A stretch of 64,000 bases of DNA, taken from positions 10,573,383 to 10,637,382 of the forward strand of contig NC_084670.1 of assembly GCF_028389875.1 (NCBI RefSeq), read 5' to 3'. A program made the position numbers and the translations under genes. This document shows positions 22,048 to 34,331 of the stretch, piece by piece. Numbering within the stretch: the stretch's first letter is position 1; each line of letters starts with the position of its first letter. The stretch comes from Rhea pennata (Eukaryota > Chordata > Aves > Rheiformes > Rheidae). The notes beneath the pieces were generated by a model. That model was not told the origin of the DNA, ran no database searches, and saw nothing but the letters and a program-made list of their open reading frames with translations.

Positions 22048-25000
22048 CTAAAACAGATAGATAGCAAAGAAGCATGACAGGAGATACTCAAAGGCTGAAA
22101 ATCAAGTACAGCTCCAAGCTTTGGTGGAAAAAAGGTCTCCAGGATATTAACAAGTATACCACAGAGCAGGAGCTACACACAGGAGCTCTATCCTGACCCA
22201 GAGTCCCCAGGGAAAGTCAGGGCCACCTCTTTTAGAAGAGGGCAGAAGTGGCTTCTTGTCTGGCAGCCAGACCAGACCCCAAGTAGTCCCATAGCCAGCA
22301 AGTCTTTGGCATGTTATAGCCTGATCACATTGAGCTGGTTTGGTGGCATAGTCCAAACACTTTCAGACAGAGTCTTGTCTAGTATCTCCTGGCAACTGTT
22401 TGCTGTTGGTGACACTATAACTTGTTGGATTAGCCAAGCCTTTAACACTAACGCCTCAGTAAAGGAAGCCAAGTAGACTCCATATCCTTAAATAGCGCCA
22501 GGTTTGGCACCTGAAAGTATCTGAGGTTGTCACAAAGCCTGCATGACCCCATAGTCCAGTGTGGGATTACCACAATCTGATGAAGAGAGCTCTGTCACAA
22601 TGAGCACTGGGCTACCTAAGCCCTGAAAAGGACCCATTTTTCTTACCTTCCTCAGCTTCTTGTGCCAGGGCTCATCCAGGTACCCGCTGTAAAGATGCAG
22701 CTGTTCTTCATCTGCCTCTGTGACCGTGGTGACGGGCACAACTCCCGCAGGGAAGTTGAGGATGTTGTACAACATGGTGGAGGACAGAGCGTCTAGGCAA
22801 GATGGGGGGAAGGAGTGGGAGATCCAGGGGGCACATGTAAGGCCTGTGATGTGCCAAAAATACTCTGAGATGGACTCACATCATGCTGCTTCAAACACAA
22901 GTGCCCAAACCACGTACGCAAAAGTAGAACATCCTAGAGCCAGAAGCAGTTCCTTATACTGGCTGGTATTAATGGTAGGCAGGAGAGGGCACCTAAACCA
23001 GCTAATTTATCTCTTCAGTCCCCCTGCTTGAAACCTTCCCAGTAGCTGATATATTTTTGTTGTTCAAGATCTTTAGGCTGTGCCCATCCAAGCTTTCACC
23101 TTGCCTTAATGTCACCTTTTGAGATGTCCTCTAACCCTACAGACAGGATGAGAGGGGAGGGCTTGAGTTACATGGAAACAAAGCTATGATTTCTACAAGG
23201 ATTTTCTTGGATTTCTCTACTTTCAAAAGGGTTTGGTGAATTTCCAGTTGACCCTGTCCATACATCACCTGCTCTCTGAGGCTTACCAAGGTTTGTCTCC
23301 ATGTAGCCCAACGTGAAGGCCGGTCCCAGCACAGGGCACAGTATAACGTCCAGGTCAAGGTTCTTCCATCGGGTGATGAATTCCCAGCGATAAACCTGGC
23401 CAGAGAGAGTCAAGAGGTTGTTATGGATTCCTGGATGCACCAACCTCCTCCTCTCTCAAGAGCTTGTGGTGCTTTGCAAGCTCCACAGGTGATGAGAGGG
23501 GTACAGAGAAGTGCAGACCAGCCCCACTGGGGGCTGCTGACAAAGACACACACTACATTGCAAAGATGGCTTCTGGGAAATCTTTTCCTTCCCATAGCTG
23601 TAACAGCAAAATTGTCCCCTAAGAAGCAGCAAAAATCGATTTTGCATTTTTTGCAAGAAATATGAAGCCACCTGTGATTCAGAGCACACTGTTTCCTGCA
23701 TAGATGGAGACCTTACAGAAATCAGGGACCAGGATTTTATCTGTGGATGTGACACAGCAGCCTGAGGACCCATGTGAAACAGCCACCACACCAGTGGCGA
23801 GAGGAGCAGGAGTGGTATTCACCACATTCAAGGAGTCCCGTTACCATCATGGCAGCATGAAGGTCCGCGAGTTCTTTCGACGACCTGCAACGAGCCAAAT
23901 GCAAAACTGTGTTGGTCACTGAGCAGGTATGTGGCTGGGCAGAGCACAGTCCGCACCATGCCTTCCTGGGGAAGGAGGGAGAGTGTGGGCAATGCAATAA
24001 AACACTAGCTCCACATACAAGCAGGTACCCTGTGCTGCAGCAAAGCCCTCCTTAACCTGATCCTCACACTGCAGAACGGGCCCAGGTGAAAACTCATTGC
24101 TCCACATTCATTGTGGCTCTGTAGCCACATAGTGATTACAAGAACAATTTGTGGAGCTGTGTTTCCTACTAGCAGGGAAAGGAAATCCCAATCCTACGAT
24201 TGCTCTTATGTCTGCTACTTGTGCAGTTGCCATCTGGCTAATCCACCCATGGGAATAGTCGTTCCCAAGCAGAGGGACTGACCAGGACTCATCCTCAGCT
24301 GTTCTGCTCCACAGTATGCTGCAAAACCCCCTTCTGCAGCAACCTGCACCCACCCTGGGGTCTGATCCCAAAAAAGGCTCTTACCGCACTCCACATGGCA
24401 TGTCCAAATAGCTCGCGAAACACGGTGACTGCAAAGGAATGAACAGCAGCTGTCAGGACAAGATGAGGATGTCCGTGGCTGCAACAGGGCTGTGATTTAG
24501 TCCTGGAATAAGTGGATGTCCTTGGATCTCCAAGCTCCCCTCCCACATCACATGCCAAGCCCTTCTCCTGGTGTCCTCAGCTCCTACGCACTTTCTCCAA
24601 TTGCAGCCACCTGCATGCCAATGCCAGACCCCTGCACCATTCTGCCGCCTCCTTGGCTCCTTTGCCTGCTGCCCTCCCCCACTGCCTTTGCTACTGTTCT
24701 GCACATCGCAGCCGGGACCTTGCAATGGGTTGCGTTTTGCAGCTGGGGAGCTGAGGCACAGAGTATGGTCTGCCTTGATGAAAGGCTATAGTGAAGCCAG
24801 TGGCAGAGCTGAGGATGCAGTAACCCCAGTTCACATGCAGCAGCTTTAACTACTAGGTAAAATTCCTGTCTTATTTTGAAGGCTACTGCTAGCAATAACC
24901 AGAAAGACATTTGCTTTGGCTTTTCAGATACATTAGAGCTCCACGTTGACCATTCAGCTCCTACCCCAGGCTCCTAGTACTCCCAGATTAGCTTAATCCC

Positions 25001-28000
25001 AGCTCCTTTTTCAAAGCTGATGATTCTGAGTCATCAGAAGAGCATCAATTTTTGGAAATGAGGAGGGAGATAAGAGGCACAATCCCATAACCCGGGAATC
25101 AGCAGGCTTTCAGAGGGCCCAGGCTGTGCTGCACAGTTCCTGTCTGACCCTGGACAACTAGCTACAAAGCAGAGTCCACACTGTCAGGTTACTGGAGCTT
25201 GCCTTAGGTCCATGCTGCTTTCACCTTGGTTACTGCTTCACTTTGGGCCAACCTTTCACTGGAGTATGGGGCCACCCTGGTTCAAGCCCACTACCACCAC
25301 CCCTGCATCCTTGCAGTGCTGACACAGGTGGGTCAAACCAGGCAGCTCCAGCATCCAGATTCTCCTTTGGTTGATGTTGTTGTGCTCCTTGGAGTAACTC
25401 AGGAACCCTGGAATGGACCCAGCACCATCTCTTCCTTTTGAGAGACATGCAGCACCTGAGCAGCCCTTCTGCACCCAGCTGGAATATGGTAAACAACAGG
25501 CCACTCACCAGGGGCTTTGTGAGACAAGCCAGGATCTTTCTTAGCACAGTTGGGAGTCCATCACAGCGGATGGAGTGGCTGCAGCCTGGCTCCAGAGAGT
25601 CCAGTTTGCTTAGAGGAAAAGACAAGAGGAGGTGGGCAGGAGTCAGTCCCATCGCTGCCTGTGAATCAAGCCTCAATCTCTGATTTATTGAGACTAATGC
25701 ATGAGCAGAAATCCTGTGACCAAGAAAAGCCTCCACCTGAGTGAGTCCCACTACCTACTGGCCACCCTGAGTGTTGAAAATCCCTCTGTGACGCCATGCT
25801 CTGGGACGTCAGTCCCACCAAACAGCTCATAGTTAAGCAGAGGAGCCAGTTAAACAGGGAAGGAACTAATTGTCCATCCCCACTCAGGCTGCAGTAACAG
25901 TCTAGTCATCCTATTTGTCTACACCGAGCGAGGGAGTGGGACGTTTCATCTAGGTAAAGGCCCACAGGAGCCAACAAGGAGCCGACAAGATGTTGTCGCT
26001 GTTGATCTTTTAGTGCATCAGATGTGTCGTGGCCTGCAGTGCAGGGAGCCATCCCATCTCCCCACAGGCACCTAGCACCCTTTCCCTACTTGTTCCAGGT
26101 AAAGAGGTAGGAATGGGATGTGTCAGCCATACCACATGTTTGCAGAAGCAGAGCCACTGTCAGCAAAGAGCCCCTTCACAAACAGGCTGTTCATTGCATA
26201 GTCAACACTGGGAGGGACAAAGGGGATCATCTGGGAGAGGAAGAGGACAGAAAGTCAGTAAGCAGAGCTCAGAGTTGATTTCCTGTATCTAGGAGGTGGG
26301 TTTCCTGATGTCTAATAAACAGTTGAGTATACCCATCACCCTTCTCTCTTTGGGAATCATTATGAAATCTTCTCCCTTCTCCCCTTCTTAGTCTATATCC
26401 CCAAAACCTTTAAGACCTTCTTACCTTGGAGGCTTCAGCATCTCTATCAAAGTGGAGTAAAATTGGCTGAGGAGTCCAGTAAGAGAAGGAAAGGGTAGAC
26501 AGAAATGCACATACACATTCACCCACACCCAAAGGGCCCACCTAGCTAACCTACTGTGTGTCCAGCCTCCTCCAGCAGCAGCCGGGTCTCGTGGACAGCC
26601 CGAGTCATGCAGGGTGGGAGAAAGAAGTAGCCATCCAGGGAATAGAAGCCAATTCGAAGACGAGCATGGCTGCTAAACACCTGTGAGTACAAGCACAAGG
26701 AGCTGTACACTGGCTAGGGAGAAGCCCAAGGTGAAAGCCCTACCCAGAGCCTAATTTCCTCTACATTATCTTCTCTTCCATCCTTCCTACTATCTTCCGC
26801 CCTCAACAGTTGTGGTCTGTCTCAGTCTTTGAGGAGTTCAGTCCTAGGATAGCTGTGGGGATCTCAGCCCATGGTGCCAAGGATTTTGGCTTAGGTGGGA
26901 ATCTAACAAGCATTACTTCCATGTGTTGACCCACCACTTTTTAATGAACTACCTCCATGTTGAAGGGGATAGGCGGCACGGTAGGGTCCAAGCAGAACAT
27001 ATCTTCACACAAAAGTGCTCTCATGCACAAGGCCAGACTGTCCACGTCTCTTGCTATTGGCCCCACCACACCTGTAGCTGCCACAGAGAAAAATATACAC
27101 AGCTTCTAGGCCAAATACCTGTTCCTCAGCTAAGCTGGTAAAGGTCATAAGACGTGTCCAGGGTGGATCTGCTACCAACCACACAAAACTGTCCTTTTTT
27201 CCTTCTCTCCTTCCCACCTCCCACAACCATCAAAGAAGATTTTTTATTATGCAGCTACCAAACAGAGATAGGAGGTCCATGAGATCTAGCCCCCAGGTTC
27301 ACTTTACATGGCCTCTGGAAATATCATCTTTTGCATATGTGTGTCCATATATTGCCGATTGAGCTGACAGGCATTTTTTTTGCTAGGGCTGAGAAGGGTT
27401 TTCCACTCCCACTGCAACAAAACCAACATTGCCTATGGACCGATACGCTCTGTGCCCTTGGCAATTCAGAACTCCATTATCTCTTCTGCAACAAGCAGGG
27501 AGGGAAAGGTGCTTCCTTCTCCCTTGCCCCAGACATGAATAGAGAACAGAGGCAATGCTAGTGGGAAGAGCTGGCCCATAACAGCCAAAACACTGCTTGT
27601 CATTGATTAAATGGAGATTGTAAAAATAAATGGGAAGGCAGGAAAAGATATCTTGCAGAGAGTATCCCAAAGGTGATCGAGGCTAGGGAGAAGCATAAAA
27701 AGGGTGCTACAAAGGTGTTATTCTCAGTGCCATAAATGCTAATTCCTGACCCTAAGACCTTAATTGTTAACCCTTAAACACCCACAAGGATCAGACTCCT
27801 ACTGACTGAAATGAAGAGCAGGCAGGCAAAGAGCTTGGTTGCTCCAGGTGGCAATTTCCTTTGACAAAGATGAGCTGTGAAGCCATCAGGCCACCCTTGT
27901 TCTCTGAGGAGTTCTTATCAGCACCAATAAAAGTGTCTTCCTTGATTTTGAGGTCTCCATACTCTGAATCTGACTCACCTGTTTGGACATGATCCAATGG

Positions 28001-31000
28001 ACCACTAACTCCCCAGTAACTATGGAAGAGAAAGAAACACATTTTTAAATACAAACAACAGCAATATCACCGACTCATGGACAGAGGCTGAGACAGAGAT
28101 TAAAAACCTGCCACTGGGGAAAATGCCCAAGGTTTGTGATCAGGAAGAAAGTCTTGTGGGCAGGGCTGCCACTAGGAGCCCTAGCTGCTGGTGGTCTCTA
28201 AGACACTGACAAAACCCATAGTTGTTCCTGTTCTCCGATCTCTGGCCACTGGGTTGCTTTTTGGCTTGCCTCCTGAAGGCTGTGAAGTTTCTCTGTGGAT
28301 GATAAGATATACGGCTTGGACATTTGGTGGTCCCTTCCAGACTAAATGTCAGCTTTTCTGGGTTCGCTGAGCCCAGTGATTTCTCCTGGCCCTTTGCCTG
28401 GCTTTGGAGGGCAAGGCTAGACAGCATCCATCCCATCTGCACCCCTTGAGACCAACCTCCTCCAGGACATCTCTTCTTGAAGGGTGAAGAGCATGCTGAG
28501 CACATCATCCTCACTCTCCAAGGGGCTGGCCAGACGCCAATTAGGAAACACAGACTTCCAGCAGGACCAGCAGGGCAGACCCCAGAACCTACCTGAGCCT
28601 GTCGCTTGTGGGTTTGAGCCCGCACAGCCCACAGAAGCTGGACAGCAGGCGGATGCTGCCACCAATATCCAACCCAAAGCCCAGGATGGAGCCTCCCCCT
28701 GCAATCAGAGCTCCTTCCCCTCCAGAGCAGCCTCCAGGGCTCTTCTTGTGATTGAGAGGGTTCAGCGTCTGGCCATAGATGGCATTGCTGCAGTCGTAGC
28801 TGGGAGAGTTCAAAAGGGACAAGTTAGTCACTGGGAACCTGCTCATCGTCCCTGCTGTGGAGGATGGGGGGAGCATTCAGTCAGTGGGTAAGTTCAACTG
28901 TTTGAGAACAACCTGAGTAACTGAGAAGTGGAAACATGGACAAGCTGGCCAATACAAGCTTGCTGCTGACAAATCTTGGCCCCTCTTCCAACAGCAGTGC
29001 AAGCATAGGGGAAAACAAAGCCCACACGGGATCACGAGCTCATGAGTGGAGAACAGAGGGAGAGAGGAGGCTGGGCCTTTGCTACCATCCTCAGCTCGGT
29101 TGCATTCACATGACGGAGCATCAGTGGCTGCAGGGTGGCCAAATAGAGAAGCGTAGGGGGCAGAAATGGGTGCACCTTGAACTATGGTTATGCCAATAGG
29201 AAGGCCCTGAGGTGGCTTCAAATTCAAGGAAGGGGGACAGAGTCTAAGCTGCCTGGTCTGTGAAACCCCATAGAGAAATCAATGCCTGGTATATTGCAGA
29301 GCAGCTACAGAATTGCACTCTTCCCTGTTGCCCTTCTCCTGCTTCCTGAAGCAAAGGTCTCAGCAGTGCCTCAGAGAATTGAGGCATTTTTCTACCAATC
29401 TTCAAGACCATGTCCCAGGACAAGCTCCACAGGGCTAAGCCAGGGACAAGACATGGCCACCGTTAGGGGAGGAGGTCCCGCCAATTACTTGATCATGCAT
29501 TGTGCTGTGTTGGTTTTCACGAAGGGGATGGCTCCTTGGCTCCTCAGCACTCTCACCAGCACGCTCTGCTCTTGCTCTAGGAGGCTGGACTTCTGTCCTG
29601 AACCACAGATGCAGCCATAGCCCTTGAACCAGAGGGCAAACACAGAACTCGTTAGAGATACAAAGTGGGGATACAGCATTGCTGCTAATGAGCAAGCTTG
29701 CAGGCCCTACTTGAGTGGAGAAAAAGGAACCATGTCACCAGCCCAAGGCTCTTCCTCAAAAAGAGCTTGACACTCCAGAGTTTTAGCACCAGCATGTAAC
29801 TGCAGTCAGATCAAATGGGCCTTTTTTCCCTTACTCCCAGTCCCAGGTTCAAGGGACTCTAAACACTATGACACTCTCCCCATCTCAGACTTCTGCATGT
29901 CACTCCTCTCCTTTCCCCACTGGGCATTTCCCCTTCTGGAGGTCTAACTTCACCTCCTTTTCCCCTCACCCACAGTAGGCTTTGCTCACTCCTCACACTT
30001 CCAACTATCCTCTTGCTGTAAAGTCATGACTCTGAACCCTTCACCTTTCTGCTCCTACCTAGTCCCACTGGAAGATACTGATACACTAGGCTTTGGAGTG
30101 GGACCATTTGGAGGAAGAAGGTTTGAAAGGCTGTTGCCATGGAGTCCCACAAAAGACACAATTACTGGAGATAGGCACCATGGTGAGGTAGCCACTGAAA
30201 TCAGTGCAAACTCCATCAATCCAGGGAGCAAAATTTGTCTCTTGAAGAGGTAACCAAGGTTGGGAGCTAAGGGATCCATGCTGTAGTTCAGTGCCTTGTC
30301 TACAGCCGGAACAGGAGGGAACTGTCTTGGGGAGGTAGCAGTTTAGGGTTTATAGCATCTAACCAGTAGGATGCTGTGGTGAGCAGACACAGGAAAAACC
30401 CCATCATAAATCAGTCTTCTTCATGACGCAGCATGTGCACTTCTGCCCAGCCCTGATGGCTCACTGTCTCTTAGCTCCACACACTGAGGTTCCCAAATAA
30501 GGGGACAAGGGGAAACACCTTGCAAGCCACATAATCCTTAATGCTGATGGGAACACCATAGAGTAATCCTTTCTTCTGGTTTCTCATTTCCTGGATGTGA
30601 TGCAGGCAGCTAGGAATAAACGCTGTCACGCAGTTCACCTCCTGGTTGACTTCTAAGGCCTTAGCATGGAAGCATAAAACAGAAGAGAAAGGCCAGTCAC
30701 CTCTTTGGTCCATGCAGCTCACTGTCCTGAGCTTACTCTTTAAGGTTATGTGTGAGCAAAAAGAGAAAACCCACAACTATCTTCTGGGAGATTCTCTGCT
30801 GTCGCCTATTTGACCTAAAAAGTGCTCCATCACAGGGTTTCCCTTTGAAGGATCTTCAGAAGTTGAACACTTCATCTGATGGATTGTATCTGGGCCATAA
30901 CCCCTCAGCTGACAATCTTCCTAACTGATACCTGAGGTTCATTCAGCCTTGGAAGAAAGCAAGTTTTTGCTCACAAAAGAAATTTTAAACACATCACTAT

Positions 31001-32360
31001 CTATCTTGAGCTTGGCACTTGTGATGGTTAATGCCCCTGTGGGGACCTGGACTGGATGTTCTTGACCCTTTCCAGTCTGGTGCTCCTGCTGCAGTAGAAG
31101 GCATGCAAGGTGCCCTGCAGGTACACAGTAAAGCAAAATCTGTCCCTGTATCAGAGTACCAGTCATCTGCACAGGCAGAACAAGGGAACCAGGGCCATTT
31201 CTACTGGACAGGTGACAAAGAAAAACTCAGGAGATGGACTTCATTGTTCTACAGTCAGAAAATGAGCCTCTGTAGACTGGGGATTTATCTGCTGCCTGTC
31301 CTGCATAGCAGGGCTGGTCCCTCACCTTCTCTATGTAGGAGTAGAGGACACTCTCCGGAGACAGGGAACCTTCCTTCAGTTTCTCCACCAACTCCGCCAA
31401 TGGCAGCGACAGGATATGGCTAGTCTGGATGTCCGGGTTCTGCAAAGGTGTCAGGAACAATTTAACTTCACCCAAATGAACTCCTGCTTATAACAATCCG
31501 AATAGAAAAACAGGTTCACATTGAGAGTCAGCCCTATAAAGGCTACACTGCTGCTAAACCAGCTGTGCTAGGCATTGCCAGCCTGAGGCAATGCCAGCAG
31601 TGTTTGGAAAATCATACTGATTGAAGACTGAGCTGCGAGTGAAGGGGAAGAGGCTGCGTGGAAGCAGGAATGATTTGCAACTAATTTAGGACCTGATTCA
31701 GCCAGCATTAGGTCCTTTCCTCCAGCATGCATGGAGCTAGTGAGCTCCGGACCCCCTTGCGCTCCCTGGTGCGTAGGAAGCAAGGGTCCTGATGAGGAAC
31801 ATGAGATGCAGGTTGAGTAAAGGAGCTTGTGCAAACCTAGATCCTCTTCCCGATCAGTTCCCCTCAGCTCTCCTGGTGGAGAGTACACACGAGTGCTCCC
31901 TAAACCGCTTCAGAGCAGAGTCCACCAAGCTGGCAAAAACTACCTGTTCAAGCTGCTATGGTAACTCAGCTACTTCAGCTTGATGCAGATTAGGGAGCAA
32001 TCAGCCATACCTCTAGCCAAGCTCTGGAGGCACAGTGAGGAAGACTAGCATCTTTTTCAGTCAAGGGTGACTACAAAGCAAATATACATCCACAGCCTTG
32101 TTTGAAACACGCCATTTTCTTGCAGAGGCAAAAAGAATCAGATGTGACATTACCTCTTTCTTGAACTGCTGGACAGCTTTCTCCATCTGCTCCAGGGCCT
32201 CTGCATGGTCCTTAGCTCGGACAAACTTCCTCTTCTTCAGCTTTCTCACGGCCCAGGTGAGAGCCATGAGGGCTGCGGTGGAGCTGCACACCAGGACGGG
32301 GATGGCGCAGGGGTTATCCCTAAACCCGGAGATGAGCTGCTTCACCTTCTCACAGATCAT
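21022..32360 (-). CDS. FAAH-like amidase with long repeat-bearing C-terminal tail (copy A)
   Basis: Amidase-signature serine hydrolase paralogue of fatty-acid amide hydrolase, 15 coding exons, 885 codons. Exons (high to low): 32360-32154, 31439-31326, 30659-30519, 29622-29489, 28799-28593, 28019-27979, 27077-26953, 26680-26555, 26230-26133, 25608-25509, 24428-24385, 23884-23845, 23395-23287, 22792-22647, 22047-21022. All introns are GT-AG and phases match copies B and C. The start has a strong GCCACC-ATG context. Residues 20-38 form an N-terminal membrane helix followed by a basic stretch. The catalytic Lys (SIKD, about 148) and nucleophile Ser (DIGGS, about 247) are present. The bridging serine is Cys (GGCSGG, about 223), and TNVPQ is TNTAQ. 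The last exon continues about 300 codons past the usual end into an acidic Gln/Pro-rich tail with 22-residue repeats. Catalytic ability is uncertain. It lies divergent to copy B. Confidence 0.88.
21091..21555 (-). repeat. 66-bp coding minisatellite (22-residue repeats)
   Basis: Seven units plus a partial eighth lie in exon 15 of copy A. The unit consensus is approximately DVQTQVPQRDEERDPQ followed by six variable residues ending in L or H. Unit 6 is shortened to 17 residues by loss of 15 bp, so frame is kept. The central PQRDEERD is the most constant part. Each full unit is net negative. The plus-strand reading frames are also open, because a 66-bp unit repeats the same frames. Confidence 0.93.
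24739..24855 (+). repeat. MIR-like SINE fossil in copy A intron 10
   Basis: The order 'GGGGAGCTGAGGCACAGAG', 'AGTGGCAGAGCTGAGGATGC' and 'CCCCAGTTCACATGCAGC' matches the MIR core and 3' region (gaaactgaggcacagag, gtggcagagctgggattc, cccagg). It is heavily eroded and lies opposite to the host gene. Confidence 0.5.
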
Positions 32361-34331
32361 GGTGGCAAAGCCTTCTCAGGAGTCAGCAACCTACGTGGAG
32401 AGGACAGAGGAAGGGAAAGAGGCCACTAGCTGCTGTCAGTGAAGCTTGGACCTGCCTCTCAGTAACAACAGGCTGGACAACCCGTGGGGAGCGAGGTTGG
32501 ACCCACTTCACCTCTGCAAACTGGGGCCCGGGTGCTTTCTCCTAGCTGGGCCGTGGGGCTCCACTCCGTGGCACATCAGTGCCTCCAGGCGTCGTGCCGG
32601 CCAGCGCGGTGCCCTGCCGCCGGAGCACGTTGCCACGGGGCCATGGGCCAGCGGTGCCCAACTGCCCGCTTCCAACTGCCGCCTGGAACCCACCGGACCG
32701 GAGCTCCACGGCGCTCGGGGCTCCTCACGCTCCCGCAAAGGTCCGGGGCTTGCCACCATCCTGCACGGCACATCGCCCCCCGCCGCATTTATCCCCCCCG
32801 ATACGCTTGCCCGGGAGAGGGGAGAAGGTGCCTGGGGGGACCCACGCACCAGGCTCAAAGCTGCTATTTTGTTTTCTTCCTTCCTGCAAGCTGAAAAGCC
32901 AGATATCTTTCCTGTGTGAGAGGTTTTAAGCTGGACTAATAGCAGGGAGAGGGTACAGGAGTAATTTTCATGGGACTGCAGTGCCCGTGGACGCTCATGC
33001 TGCTGACTGAGCCTCCAAACCCCACAGCCAAGAAGAGTGGGGAGAAAAAGGAAAAAAGAAAGCAAAACAGTGGCTGGGAAATAAAAGCTGTTACTGCAAG
33101 TTACCTCTTGACTCCAGATAACAGGGAGATGCTTGTTCTCAAATACAGAGCAAGAAGCTGCGAGCCGTGGGCACAGAGAGGGCTCCTCGCCCGAACACCC
33201 GCACCTGGCTGAAGAAGGCCTCTCACACCACAGGCTTCAGCCTTTCCACGTCAGATATTCTCCCGGCTTCAGTACCCTCTGGCACGAAGAGTCCCAGGAC
33301 ACTGTGAACGTGCAATGCGGCGTTTCCCCCCTCTTCCCCCTCCCCAGCCAGCATCTCTCACCAGCCACCAGGGTGCTGCCAGGGGAGCCCTGATGTCCTG
33401 ATGGCTGTAGCAGTCAGTGACCTGACAGTAACACCAAAAAAATCAGGTCTGGGGGTATGTCATTCTCCATGACGTTTTCTGGCTCAGCACCACATCTGCC
33501 AGGGATGGCTTAGGCACTGCCGATCCTGCCAGGAGACAGGAGGACAGAGAAAACATCCCAAATCCTTCCCACCAGGTTTTCCATGATCCTATAGAGAACA
33601 TCTAAACAGGACAGCTTGAAATATTCAGGCATGAGCTTTTACAGGCAGTGAGGGGTTTTTTTTAGGACAGGCTTGTGGAGAGAGAAATCATTTTGGTGTT
33701 TCTCTCCAAACCACAAGTCCAGGCAAGCACTTCCCTGGGGGAGCAGGGATGCAGCCTTCTGGGCTGGACACTGAGGGTTTTAGCAAAGTGCAGGCACTCA
33801 ACCACTTGCGTGTAACAACATGGACTCTGCAGGGCACAGGCCAAGGGCATTAGTTGTTTTTTTCTCCCCTCCACAGCTGCCTGGGTTCCGGAAATACACT
33901 GCTCTTCCAATATGGCCAAGGCCATCCCCAGAGAGCACTGGCTGCAAAACTGCGGGGAGGAGCGCAGAGAAAAGCACATACAGCCCCGGGATCAAAGCCT
34001 CTTTTGGGGAGCTGCAATATGAACCTTATCCGAACAGGACCACTCCGTGGTGTGGAAGGAGGGGCGGGTTTTTATACAGGACCCTTCCTGCTCCAAAGCC
34101 ATCTCCGCTCTGCATGTGCTAGCGATGGCTGCGCCTGCAAAGCTGCAAACCAACTAACCCGCTTCGCAGCAAGTCCAGCCCTTTCCTGTGTGCAGATCCC
34201 TCCCAGGTTTTGCCTGCCTCTTCCTTTCTCCACATCCGCCACTGAGTGGCCTTGGACTAAGCAGAAAGAGTCCCTGGTGGGTACAGAGGTGCTGCAGGAG
34301 GAGAGAGGACACCCTGCTTGCGGTCGCAGTC
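32361..34331. promoter_or_regulatory. Divergent intergenic promoter region between copies A and B
   Basis: The 1.97 kb separates two start codons facing away from each other. A CpG-dense block at about 32480-32870 adjoins copy A and is likely its promoter/5' UTR region. The side towards copy B has a GC box and a TATA-like element (listed separately). The middle (33.0-33.9 kb) contains no gene I can support. Confidence 0.55.
34061..34078 (+). promoter_or_regulatory. GC box plus TATA-like element for copy B
   Basis: GGGGCGGG (34061-34068) is followed directly by TTTTTATAC, about 255 nt upstream of the copy B start codon. This is a plausible core promoter. The transcription start is not visible. 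Confidence 0.4.

Noticed and set aside
23845-28019. Copy A as a pseudogene because its small exons 6, 11 and 12 look diverged
   Set aside because: Each has the same length as in copy C, correct phase and GT-AG borders, and the total frame is open, so decay is not supported.
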